From Heliopora coerulea (lineage: Eukaryota; Cnidaria; Anthozoa; Scleralcyonacea; Helioporidae), in the NCBI GenBank assembly GCA_030142905.1, contig JASJOG010000123.1, positions 721,001-785,000 on the forward strand: a stretch of 64,000 nt of DNA, given 5' to 3'. Within the stretch, counting starts at the first letter, position 1. Every line of letters begins with the position of its first letter. The translations under genes and the position numbers were made by a program. Below are positions 53,522 to 64,000 of the stretch, in pieces. A model generated the notes under the pieces. The model did not search any database. It worked only from the letters and a program-made list of their open reading frames with translations, and had not been told where the DNA came from.

Positions 53522-54100
53522 CAATATGCACCTAAAGGACACCCGCCTGCATTTAATTTTGAAAGGAGCGATTCTCGCGTACATTTGATGGTTTGGGCAG
53601 CACTTTGCGGTAATGGTTTAATGCTTGGTCCTTACATTTTCGTGAGGAATGTTAACGGAATCGTCTATCTTCGAATGCTCAACGAATTTGTCTTTCCACA
53701 ACTCGCTGAACATTTTAATAACCAATATTGGGAGGGAAGGTTTCGGGGTCCTTGGTGGGCTCAAGATGGCGCTCCTGCACATTGCCTTATTGCAGTTAGA
53801 GATCGCCTCAACTATGTGTTTGGAAATCACCGCATCATAATTTTAGGTCATGATGTTGAATGGCCACCGCGCTCACCTGACTTGACACCATGCGATTTTT
53901 TTTTGTGAGGATATGTTAAAGATAAAGTATTTGCAACTCCACCGCAAAATATTAACGAGTTACGCCAGAGGATCGGCAGAGAGTTTGATGCTTTACGAGA
54001 GCAGCCTGCCTTCATTCGACGGGCAGAGGGTGATATGCACAGGCGAACAATGCTTTGTGTTGCAAGAGAAGGGGGACATGTCGAAAGTCACGGTGCTTGA
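53522..54100 (+). pseudogene. Tc1/mariner-like transposase, 3' half
   Basis: A DDE-type cut-and-paste transposase remnant. It reads HLMVWAALCGNGLMLGPYIF, IVYLRMLNEFVFPQL, WWAQDGAPAH (second catalytic Asp) and WPPRSPDLTPCDFFL (third acidic residue region). A TGA at 53906-53908 follows where family members have Trp, and then GYVKDKVFATPP and NELRQRIGREFDAL continue in the same frame to a TGA at 54100. The N-terminal DNA-binding half is missing, so it is inactive. Confidence 0.85.
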
Positions 54101-54111
54101 TTGTATCTATA

Positions 54112-54382
54112 CAGGGTGTATAAAAAAAACTGCAAACACTATAATTTGCATAAGTAGATACTGCAAATAGCATTTCAATGCCTGTGCAACTAATTATGCT
54201 TCTGGGATTTGAAAATACGTTTTAATTTTCCTTGTTATTAGAATAACCACACAGTACGAATTTCGACATCCCCAAGCATGAATTATGTTTACGCACCCTT
54301 GAGATCAATTAGTGCAAAATTATGCAACTTTCATAAATATCTGATTTCAAAAGAGTTTGCGGGGTTTTTTTTATACACCCTG
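54112..54382. mobile_element. Tc1/mariner MITE, TA-flanked
   Basis: CAGGGTGTATAAAAAAAACT at the left and its inverted copy AGTTTGCGGGGTTTTTTTTATACACCCTG at the right, each next to TA (54110-54111 and 54383-54384). 271 bp, no coding capacity. It begins 11 bp after the transposase remnant. Confidence 0.8.
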
Positions 54383-54681
54383 TAGTTGTAAATTGTAAAT
54401 ATTGTAAATAAAAACTGTTTTGTTTTAATGCACATACTTTTCCTTCCTAAAAGCCTGAAACAGCACAATAAGCACATGTTGATCATGAATACAATCTGAT
54501 TCCATTGTGTTTACGCACCATAAAACTCACATAAATAAACGCTGCGTGCTAACAACATTTTACTGTTTTAGACAGCTTCATTATCTATAAAATTACTTAT
54601 ATCAATCATTTATGCACTCGTGGGGACCAACAGAGTGCTAAGGCATTCAAATTCTAACAATTAAATTGTTATTGGTGATTT

Positions 54682-54712
54682 CAATAGTTTTCAGTTTTTT
54701 TGGGACACCCTG
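54682..54712. mobile_element. Lone mariner right terminal repeat
   Basis: caatagttttcagttttttt then gggacaccctg, followed by TA. It matches the 54112 element's end except for the bases after CAGGGTGT (CCC in place of ATA). It may be the right end of the element that carried the transposase at 53522; no matching left end was found. Confidence 0.6.
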
Positions 54713-55357
54713 TAGTTTCAATCACATGTTGCGCGAGAGCCTCTTCGTCCGAGGGACGCGGCAGTGACTCTGGGAACTACACTCGGAGACGAATGTCCAG
54801 TTTCTTCGGTGAACAGTTCTCCGTGATATAGACCCAGCTTTGGCTTACTAAGGTAATCCTAGGCCAAGTGACAACTTTCCCTCGTCAAAACAGAGAAAAG
54901 AGGTTTATTTACAGTGACGTGAAATGAAGCACGCTTCCGGTCGTGAATAAAGTACTTCAACATTAAACATCACTTAACGAGAAGTTATTTTAGACGCACC
55001 ACAAAATCGTTTTGTCTCAATCCTTTCCCAGTACAAAGCGATATAAAAGTTTGTACTAGCCAGATAGTTCGCTCAGGCACTGAAGAGTGTTCGAGTGGAA
55101 GTTCTGAAACAGGAAACCCAAAATGTTGACATTTCGAGGAAAGCGTCTTCCGTACAGTTCACTCTAGTTAAAGGCTTTTGCGCGATACATCAAATTTCCT
55201 TGTTTACTTTAATTTTCCCAAATCAGCAGTAAACAAACTTCAAATTTTTATTCGAGTTAAAGTCAACCACTGAACTTTAGTACAGATTAACACGCCAGTA
55301 TATCAACCCGGAGTTCCCCTTTATATGCTGAGGCATGGAGGAAGTCGCGATTCCGGT

Positions 55358-55428
55358 TAACCTTTTCCCGTCCAAGAGGTCTCCCCTTAACGAGTAGAGT
55401 CGTCTGGCGTTAGCTACTGTGAAATAGC
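55358..55428. mobile_element. Hairpin MITE family H copy
   Basis: ttaaccttttcccgtccaagaggtctcccc, then cgagtagagtcgtctggcgttagctactgtgaaatag. Left part and core preserved. Confidence 0.55.
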
Positions 55429-55439
55429 CGAAGACATGC

Positions 55440-55556
55440 TTAAAAAACTCGCAGTACGTGCTTTATCGGATCTACAACACTCGGCTATTGCCACGTTTTT
55501 TAAACATTACATAAAGCCCCTCTGCTCGGTTTTGAAATACTACATTTAACTTGCCC
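55440..55556. repeat. Dispersed repeat family C, copy 2
   Basis: taaaaaactcgcagtacgtgctttatcggatctacaacactcgg, then ttgccacgttttttaaac. It follows a family H MITE after 12 bp. Confidence 0.5.
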
Positions 55557-56429
55557 GATAAACATTATATCATAATATCAGATAATATAATATTAGGTTG
55601 GTAAGTTATTTATCAACCTCCGGATAACAAAAGAAACTGAGCCAAAGATAATATAAATTTAATTATTCGTCAAAGGTGATGAGAATATGATTATTCAACA
55701 GTATACACTTAGTCTGTGGAGAATAACTGTTTTAGTAAAATTGCACCGGTCATTATTTGAGATAAAGTAGCGAACGGTTTGTCTTGAAAATTCCTCGGTA
55801 ACATTTACAAATATAGCCGCACTTTCGCTTAAATAGTGTTATATCCATCTGTAGGTGACAACAGAGAAACATGACGTAATTTTTTGGCCAGTCACTACGT
55901 GGGGTTTTCTATAATAACCGGTGTACTTATAACATAAGTACGAAACGCAGCATAAATTTACAGTTTCGTACCAAATCGGTGAATTTCATTTACCACTTAT
56001 GGTATACTGAAGTCAATTAAATGCAATTAACAAACGAAAACTGTGCTGTTATACAATTTGACCGAGTTTATGCTAAAATGCAATTCCACCTCGTCCTGTC
56101 AGAGATGGTAAACTTTAGGTTCACTCAGTATTCTCAGAGAGAACTGGCGCTCATAGTCTAATTGTTAGCCTATGTCTACTAATAGCAAACAGTGAAGACC
56201 AGTTGATGCTTCGATATAGGGAAGCTAAAGATTAGAATTCGATCTCTTTACAAGTCTATCAGAGAAATTTGTTCTTTCAGACTTCAGTCAGTTTTATATA
56301 TACTTCTTCCCGAATAATCGCTGTTTAATTCTTGTTTAGAAACTGCGATCGATGGTCATATTTGTGGTTCTTACACATGTTCTAGTGTCGCATTAATATT
56401 GGTAGTTACTTCTGTGTACTAGAAAGTAC

Positions 56430-56760
56430 TATTTAAAATATGAGCGGGGGTGTTACATCAGATATACAAGCACGAGCAGATGGCAAGTGACTGTATGTCC
56501 GATAAAACACCAGTACGAAAATTGTGAAGTGCCAGTTTTGATAAGAATACATCTCAACATTCATGTTCTTCAAAAATGGTGAAGATTCCGACGATTTTCG
56601 CCGAGAATATGGCATGAAAAGTTCACGTAAACCAGGAGTTGTGCTGCGGATACAACAGATGTGTTGCATGGTATTTAACATAACTCAATATACTTTTAAT
56701 TCTTTTGTTTTCCTCTTACGAATGGTTAATGAGTACCACAGTTGTAATTACTGTTTACTT
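56430..56760. repeat. Dispersed repeat family B, copy 2
   Basis: Partner of 38465-38785 in the same orientation: agtactatttaaaatatgagcgg, gatatacaagcacgagcagatgg, aacattcatgttcttcaaaaatggtgaagattcc. Not coding. Confidence 0.65.
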
Positions 56761-56819
56761 GTTTATACCAACTTGAAAGCATTTTACAGTTTAAATAAAG
56801 TTACTTTCATCGTCATTAG

Positions 56820-56965
56820 CATCATTATCGATAACATTACCATCATCATCATCAATATCATTATCATCATCACCATCAATATCATTATCAATATTATTAT
56901 CATTATCGATATCATTATCATTATCAATATCATTACATATTTCGTTATTATTATCATCATCATTT
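56820..56965. repeat. (ATCATT/ATCATC)n microsatellite
   Basis: About 145 bp of ATCATT, ATCATC and ATCAAT units; the Ile/Asn-rich frame through it is an artefact. Confidence 0.88.
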
Positions 56966-59159
56966 TGTAGCTACCCTCCTGGTATAGTCGAATTCTTCAA
57001 CAAGACGACATCGGGGCTCCATCCTCGTTCATTACGTTGGACCATCACGCGATGTTGTGTTTGCTTTCCCTACAAACCATCAAGACTTTCATGTCTTCTC
57101 AGATTACGATATTACATTGTAAACCCTCGCAGCATGCTAGCTGGCAATTTCAGCATAGATTTTCACTCATTGTTTGACGGATATTAGGGATCGAATAAGG
57201 ATCAGTTCATCGGTCAAAATAAAGAGACTGACATGGATGTTTACGTCATAACCGTAAGTGATAACTTCTACCATGGCATTATGACTAAGAGTAACAATCG
57301 GATGCGGCATGCGAGAATGCACGTTTGTTAAGGCAATGACGTTAACCGCGGGGTATAGACAACTTGAAGCGTCCGGCGTACACCAGCAAAAAGTAGTCCA
57401 GAGAACGTTTACATATAACAACCGCAAACTACAGTTTGTCTTAACTCCTGAAACCATGGACCAGTGAGGATATTTCAAAGCTCGTACACCACCGGTTAAC
57501 TTGACCGAATGACATCCCCCTACGGATGATTTGGGTCGAATGGTTATCAAAACGTTTGCAGCGTCATTACGGCAGAAATGGATGAATCAGTCAAGGTAAG
57601 GTTAGTCAGTGTGTACCACCAATAATTAGTTTTGTAAACATTCACGCCTTCCACAGGTAGCGATTCTTAGGTGCGACACGACAACTGGGGTTGACTTGTT
57701 TTAAGGAAGTTTGCGCTGTCACTGAATTGTGGCGGTTTTCCCGACTCGTCATGAATTCCAAACGTAATCGGTTTCCATCGTTTCGCGTTGGGGAGGATCA
57801 TGGGAGGATAGCTAGCGGCTGGCTGCAACAGAAGGCATTGGGAAAATTCGCGATTTTAAGTTTCTTATCTTAAGAAAAGGCTACTTACAACATGCAGTAA
57901 GTTAGAAACAAAATGTTCATCCTGTTTAAAGCCAAATGAGTAACTTCTAGTACAGACCCTTCTCATAACCTCGAATTCCGGCTAATTTTGCTCATTTATG
58001 CTGTGTAAAAACCATCACAAGAAGGGAAATCCATTGGAGTTCATTGAAATTAAATCGAGACTCAACGGCATATAAAGGATCTGCTCACAACAGTGCCTTT
58101 TATGCGTGTTCTGTACATTTTTTTAAGGGGGGAAAAACGAATAGATTTGTAAAAGCTCGACCCCAACAAGCCTCTAAACCTTATTTTTGGCTTTACATTT
58201 ACACACTATAATTCGATTGTTCCACGCTGGGTAAAACCTTTCCTCGCCAATGCGATTTTTTAGTTGGTGCAATGTTGCATGAACTTGCGTTCAACATTGT
58301 ACTATCTGTTTTCGTGTCTTCATACCTAGAGTACCACACTGTTTTCACTAGGTGAATAATCAAATCGTAGCCAGAAGTCAACAGTTTATCTTAAACACAT
58401 CACACTTCAAATGCTTAGAAGCATTTACCTAAGATGAGCAACGGCGGTTCGTCACGTCGGTGATATAACTTCGTTTCCATGTCAAATTCAACGGTTGGTA
58501 TTAATCCGGATACTCTCGTACAGCTTGGATTAGAATTTCTATCCAGATATGGACACCTTCGTTGCGTTTCCAAAAAATGTCGCTAAAAGTGCGATTTTTC
58601 AATCTTTCAATGACATTTTTAGTTTCATAAGTCTTGTAGAACGATGTCCAACTCTAGAAGTAGCTTCTAAGTTTCTCTGACAGCGGGTGTTGGGAGAACA
58701 GAGGCAACAATTGTTGCACAATGCTACAAACAGTATGCGGATTCCTATACAACGGTATTTAGAAAACTACGCAACTCGAATTTGAAAACTTGCTCTGTGC
58801 AGCTTGGCCCGTATTCAAATTTGTGTTCGCATCCATAGATACGGATACACTCTCGCTGTTGAAAGTTACCTCAAATTTTGCCAAATCTGTATCCTTATGT
58901 ACTAATCGAAATCTAGCTTGAAAATTCCATACTCGCGGTTTTAATTAGTCTCCGTCATAATTTTCTCGGAGTAATTGATAAAGGTGTGGCGGATTTCTAA
59001 TGGCTATTGCGAAATTATAACGTGCATTTTGCCATATTCATTCCATGTAAAACTTCAATATTATATTCTCCTTCTAGAGTTAATACTAATATAATAGCAT
59101 GCACCAATTCATTATCAATGGCACGGACACGAACATGCTTTTGCGAATTAAGATCCTTC

Positions 59160-59213
59160 GAAAAAAATAATAATGATAATGAATAATAATAATAAATATA
59201 AATAATAAATAAT
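59160..59213. repeat. (AAT)n microsatellite
   Basis: AAT and AAAT units interrupted by the solo LTR and resumed after it (59529 to about 59570), so the LTR landed inside this array. Confidence 0.85.
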
Positions 59214-59528
59214 TGTTAGAATATTGTGTTCTGATATTCTGTAAGTTAATTGTGTTAATTCTCTTGACGAAATATGTGTAATAGCCTAACAGGAACTGTT
59301 ATAATGAGATAAAGAAAACTCGGAAGTGCGCCACATGCATTCCGACTGATGAGAACTAATTTAATTCATATCCTGTAATCTTTATAAATCCTATTGTGGG
59401 AACGATTCATACATAGAAATATGATCGAAATAAAATAACTTCAGTCCGTGTATATTACTCCTGAAGTTAAGTTGTGCGTTGGGCTTCGTAATCAAGATAG
59501 AGCGATGGCAACAGCACAAAACCCAACA
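59214..59528 (+). mobile_element. Solo copia LTR
   Basis: 315 bp from TGTTAGAATATTGTGTTCTG to ACCCAACA, the same family as the LTRs at 49337 and 52356 with small deletions. It is flanked by a 5-bp ATAAT duplication (59209-59213 and 59529-59533). It is what remains after recombination between the two LTRs of a full element. Confidence 0.93.
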
Positions 59529-59574
59529 ATAATAATAAATAATGATAATAAATATAAAAATTTATAAAAACGAA

Positions 59575-62034
59575 ACAAAAAAAAAAACACTGAAAGTGGT
59601 AGACGACGTTCAAATTTCTGTACATTTTATTAAAGCTGTAAAAAACATTAACTTAGTACAACATTTATACGTTCTTAACTCTTTAACATGAAGTTGATTC
59701 ATTTACAAGTGGACTAATTCAGCTGAAGCAATAAGCTAATTCACCAAATAAATGCATCATAAGGCAGGCATTAATTTATGACACAATAAGCAATTTGTAC
59801 AATGATAGACTGGATTTGTGCACTGATAAATGACATTTTGTGCCGTGGTAAAATCTAAGACGAGAACGACTTTTTTACCACTGCATAAAACCTTTTTTTC
59901 CAATCGCAGAAACCCGTTTTATCTCTATACAAATCGGTGGATGTCACACTAAATCAATGCCTGCCGTAAACTATTCAGACGAACTATGTTACAGTTTCTA
60001 GCGAAAATAGTTACCAGAGTATCATAGGTGTTGACAGTTGGGGGACAGAGGGCAGGTCTCCCTACAATTTCAAGAGGAGGGAACAATATATCCATTGCCC
60101 ACCCTACATTTTGGTTGGCCATCAAATTAAAAATCGTACTCTGCAATAAAATGGTCAAAGTAATGCGGTTCGATTTATTATGGCCAAGTAGTTGTCCCAC
60201 TAAACTCTGTCCTTGCGTTCCACCATGACATCATGCACTGGCACGTCCACGTGGCGGACCCACAACTGAAGCCGTTTCGGCTTTCCAGTTGTTGTGTATC
60301 AGCAAATTTTTTCACCTTTTCGTTTCTGAATTTTTAAGAGTACAGGCAGTCGGGAAATAGCAACTAATACAGCTTCGTTTCAGAAGAAAGTGGAAAATTT
60401 GCCTGAAAAAAGTTTCAAAGTTCACAAAGGCATTTTAGGGACCTCATATTTCAAAACCTTCGCTCCGGACCTTCGCAAAAGGGTTCACACTTCGCCTTTG
60501 GCTGGCCGCACGGCGGCCTGACCAAGCCTGTGTTCGCCCTCTACTTACGCGTGTGCATCGACGCCGACGCAGGGTATAAAGTATATTAACTAAATCAACA
60601 ACGAGAAATAGTCCGTCATTTTAAATTAGTTTTTGGGAAAAACTTTCCAAGCTGCATAAAAGAATATTGTTTTGCAAAAAGGTGTAATCATAGGTCTGAT
60701 ACACGTCAACATTGTAAAGTTATAGTAAAAATTTTACAGTTTGTTTATATGCATGTGCATGACAACAGGCAACCCCGAGGAACTTTGCTTTGAAAGCAAA
60801 AGTCCCTCTGAATTCTACGAATACAGTGAGCAATGTCATGATTATTCTTTTTTTGCATAAGTTACACGCTAAATTTCACAACGCTTAGAGCAGCAGCAAG
60901 ACCGTTAACCGAGCTTTTCCCTAAAAATCATCTCACATTTTAACTTTTGATTAAAAACTCAATAATTCATGGAAGATTTACAAAAGAAAATCACGATCAT
61001 GGCAGCTCCTATATGTGATGCAAGACACTTGCTGTTCCTGGCAAACTCCTCGTTATTTCGTGCGGCAGAGACATTATTTTCACAATTGTTGCCATTGAAA
61101 GCATGAGACAGTTTGTTTTTAAAGCTGTTTAAAAAACTCGCTGAACGTGCTTTACCAAGCCAGAAACACTCAAATGTCAACCCGTAATTTAACGTCGGCA
61201 AAACACTATTGCTCGTTTGCTAAAAGTTACATCTCAAACTCATTACGAGTTTTTTCGATAATTCACGAGGAAAACGCAAAGAAAACCTCATTTTTCCTTT
61301 CAATACGAATTCGTTTCAGATAACATGTCGTGCACTCGAATGAAATAATCTCGATGTTGGGGATATAATATCAAACACTTCTGTTCGTGTGTAATATTTC
61401 ACATAAAATTACTGTAGTTGTTCAATTTACTAATCGTTTAATATATGTGCAGTACCACCACTTCTGTTGTATCCTTTTCGCGGTTATTTTCCAAAAGATC
61501 TATGTACTATTAACCTGATATAAATATATTGATTCTTCGTGCTGTGTTGACAGAAAGTTTAGTGACGCAAAATTTCAATAAATAACGTTAACTACATTTC
61601 GAGTTATTGTACTTTATTACAGGATTTAATTGTTTCATGACTTTCAAAGTTTAACTCATAAAAAGGCTCAAAGTGACCAAAGTGGTAGATATTCTTGCCA
61701 TTTTCTCATGCTTTTTCGAACTGCAGTGAACCTGAAATACAAGACTACATAATTAGGGTCTATGTACAGAATCAGGCACCGTACTTTTTTGACTATCAAA
61801 CACGCCTATACCCTTCAAATAGCAAAACTTGTTCACGGTTTACAGGCATGAACAAAGTTGTCAAGCATGCTGCTAACCAATAATGTGGATACAGAATTGT
61901 TTAACTGTCAATGCTGCGACAACTTGTCTACAAGTTCGAATAACCATGTTATCAATACTAAATATGGTTCAACAAATGCCTACATTTTTTTTCTTGCTCC
62001 AACAACCGCGGACAACCGTTGTTGCTTCAAGTGT
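59575..62034. other. Intergenic, no gene recognised
   Basis: About 2.5 kb. A family C repeat copy is at 61128-61226. No exon, tRNA or transposon protein recognised; frames of 60-85 codons here look random. Confidence 0.45.
61128..61226. repeat. Dispersed repeat family C, copy 3
   Basis: ttaaaaaactcgctgaacgtgctttaccaagccagaaacactc, then cgtcggcaaaacactattgctcgttt. More diverged than the other two. Confidence 0.45.
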
Positions 62035-62412
62035 TGAAACAATTCTTAACAATATTGTTTACCCAAGATTGCTGTAACTTGTGTAGTTTTTTGATCAACA
62101 TTGTCGGTTCACCATTGCGGTTCATCAGCAATGTTGTCACAGCATTGTCCACTCAACATTTCTGCAACATTGTTGATTAAAAAGTGTGTAAAGTTGTGCA
62201 AAATTGTCTCAGCATTGTTTACTCAACATTGCTGTAACTCGTGAGATTTTTAACCAACATCGTAGATTAAAAAGTGTGTAAAGTTGTCACAGCATTGTTC
62301 ATCCAACATTGCAATAACTTACGAGATTTTTAATCAACGTTGTTGATTAAAAAGTATAAAACATTGTCACTGCATTGTTCATTCAATATTGCTTTAGCTC
62401 GTCAGATTTTTT
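62035..62412. repeat. Minisatellite, 80-90-bp unit, about four copies
   Basis: Units contain cattgttgattaaaaagtgt, gtaaagttgtcacagcattgtt, ca-tcaacattgctgtaactcg and gagatttttaatcaac. Copies of gattaaaaag start at 62175, 62265 and 62345, with an older copy before them. The extra 10 bp in one unit reads gcaaaattgt. Confidence 0.85.
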
Positions 62413-62419
62413 CGTGAGT

Positions 62420-63710
62420 TACAAGCTTTTGACGTTTTGTTACTGTAGTCTGAGGACTATAATGGACAATGGCATTTATGCACAGCTTATCATGTTCTCT
62501 GAGAACTTAATTCACCTCGGTTAGGAGATCCATTTATGTTTTGGAGAATTTTTCTCGGTTTTAATAACCTAAGAGTAGTGTACTGAATTCGAAACAGTTG
62601 GGTGACTCTAATGGCGTAAATCAGCTCGCAAGGACTCTATGAAGGGTGACACACTGGTCATGCGATGATTCTGTTTCGTAATAATCAAACGACGACTAAG
62701 AACTTCGTTTGCTGACCATCACTTTATGATTTTGCGCTTGTTCAAATGGTTCAACACTTCATTTCTGGTTTTTACTGCACGTTCGCTGTCATTCCTTGTA
62801 TTTTGCACCTGTCGGTAGGGGTTGTGGGCGGAAGAAAACGAGCCAATCATATTGAACTATGAAGTGATGTATAGAATCGCATTTTGACAAACTGATTGAA
62901 CACTGCACCGCCAAAAACAAACATGGCGGCTTAGGCGGGGACATCAGTTCTTTCAAATTTGGAGCACGTTTTGCTTAAACCACGTCAATAGTATGTCGAT
63001 GAATGGAACAGAGACGGGAGATATTTAAAATAGAAAATCCTAGCACCGTTTGACAAACCGAGCATCTTTAAATTGCCAAGATGTTGGAGCTGCTTCTCTA
63101 AGAGATCGCCGCAAAAGTACGTTCGTCTTAACCAAATTCTGTACATTGTTAGCAACTAGTGGGTTGATTTGTATTTCCTTGTGACCATTCGAGAGAAATA
63201 CTTTGTCGTACACAGAGCAAAAGCAAGTGCATCTCAAACACCGACGACGTCCTTCTATAACATGGTGAATAAACTTTCAACTAGAATAAACTAAAAACTA
63301 GACCTAGTAATGATCTTAATGCCATCACTGTTGAGAGCACGATGAGGAATTACTATAGACAGGGCGTCGTGTATGAAGCGTCAGACGGTACAAAAGTCAT
63401 ATTTGAGACTAGTATTCTCGTTTCGGTGTTGCATAAGCTACGGTTACATAAGCTCGCGTTGTGCTAGCTCAAGGTACTCACCTGTTAGTGTCAGAGTTGC
63501 CCCTGTATGCAAGGCAGAGGTCTACATTTTAATCGTTTGACTATTTATGAATCTGTGGTAAATGAAAGGGAAGTTAAACAGAAGCTAAAAGGCCCCGGTA
63601 ACTTCTGTCAGCTGTGGTCCAAGACTCAAGCTGTATGGGGAAATATTACAATCGATTATCAGTTTTATAAAGCTCTATATGGCAACATAGAGTCGATATA
63701 GAACATGGAA
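62420..63710. other. Intergenic, no gene recognised
   Basis: Nothing convincing on either strand. ATGGCGGC at about 62935 resembles a gene start but meets a stop after three codons. Confidence 0.4.
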
Positions 63711-63718
63711 CTCTTAGC

Positions 63719-63792
63719 TGACACACGATAGCTCAACAGGTAGAGCGGCGGACCGGTATCCCAAAGGTGCGAGTTCAAATCCCGCTCGAGTC
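63719..63792 (+). tRNA. tRNA-like sequence, probably a pseudogene or SINE head
   Basis: The A box TAGCTCAACAGG matches TRGCNNARYNGG fully and the B box AGTTCAAATCC nearly so. TGAC at the start pairs with GTCA at the end, the D arm pairs (GCTC/GAGC) and four of five T-stem pairs form (GCGAG/CCCGC). The anticodon stem does not fold properly around CGGTATC, so no anticodon is assigned. I think it is a tRNA-derived repeat and not a working gene. Confidence 0.4.
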
Positions 63793-64000
63793 AACATTTT
63801 TCAGTTGACTTCAACAGTGTAGGTTAATTGTGAAGTTTCGTTTCAATAAATACATGTAATCTATATTTACAATGTATATTAACAACCTATATGTAATTAC
63901 GAAACCCAAATCACTTTGCGCCGTTTAACAAAGGATCCTGAATTTAGTCCTTGCTCCAATCTTAGCCTTTGATACTAGCGCTAATTTAGGATATACAGTC

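Larger units (their letters stand above)
54715..59160. other. Intergenic, no gene recognised
   Basis: About 4.4 kb. Repeats are listed at 55358, 55440, 56430 and 56820. The longest frame (57167-57550, minus, 127 codons) has no family likeness and no splice or start support. Nothing else found. Confidence 0.45.

Noticed and set aside
57167..57550. 127-codon minus-strand frame and a plus-strand stretch overlapping it
   Set aside because: No family likeness, no start or splice context, and both strands partly open. Treated as chance.
62925..62960. ATGGCGGC start-like sequence
   Set aside because: Stops after three codons.

Overview
This is a window of animal nuclear DNA. It is AT-rich and dense in introns and repeats, and it is most likely from an early-branching metazoan, with an anthozoan cnidarian (coral or anemone) as my best guess. 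That guess rests on many short spliced exons with GT-AG borders, animal-specific orthologues (a Rab3 GAP catalytic subunit and an ER J-protein), tRNA-derived SINEs, many MITEs, a copia-type LTR element and a retroelement module that I associate with cnidarian genomes. No species marker is present.

Three host genes can be reconstructed by splicing. (1) ARMC8, plus strand, 1058-4687: the last six exons (212 residues and a stop), with a poly(A) signal at 4797. Earlier exons lie left of the window. (2) DNAJB11 (ERdj3), minus strand, 19212 down to 12161: eight exons, 343 codons in one continuous frame. The last short exon is unresolved. (3) RAB3GAP1, minus strand, 48769 down to 23744: 25 exons whose lengths add to exactly 1000 codons in frame. 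The conserved C-terminal exon was not found in the window. ARMC8 and DNAJB11 converge tail to tail. DNAJB11 and RAB3GAP1 lie in tandem. The three act in different processes (CTLH/GID ubiquitin ligase, ER folding, Rab3/Rab18 control), so nothing suggests a functional cluster.

The rest is repeats. 4.8-12 kb holds PIF/Harbinger-like MITEs and other short repeats. Introns of DNAJB11 and RAB3GAP1 hold two tRNA-derived SINE families, a large head-to-head SINE palindrome, a hairpin MITE family with about nine copies, LINE-type 3' fragments, hAT-like MITEs and long microsatellites. The longest is a GGAA array of about 870 bp. 49.3-52.7 kb is a copia-type LTR retrotransposon with near-identical LTRs and perfect 5-bp target duplications. 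Its inside is broken, with an integrase-RT deletion. A solo LTR of the same family sits at 59.2 kb. 53.5-54.7 kb holds a broken mariner-like transposase beside a TA-flanked MITE. From 54.8 kb to the end I see no gene, only repeats and one tRNA-like sequence.

I found no convincing new multi-gene system. The best leads are the polypyrimidine arrays just upstream of RAB3GAP1 acceptors, the unexplained 3' ends of RAB3GAP1 and DNAJB11, the SINE palindrome, and the defective but apparently young copia copy.
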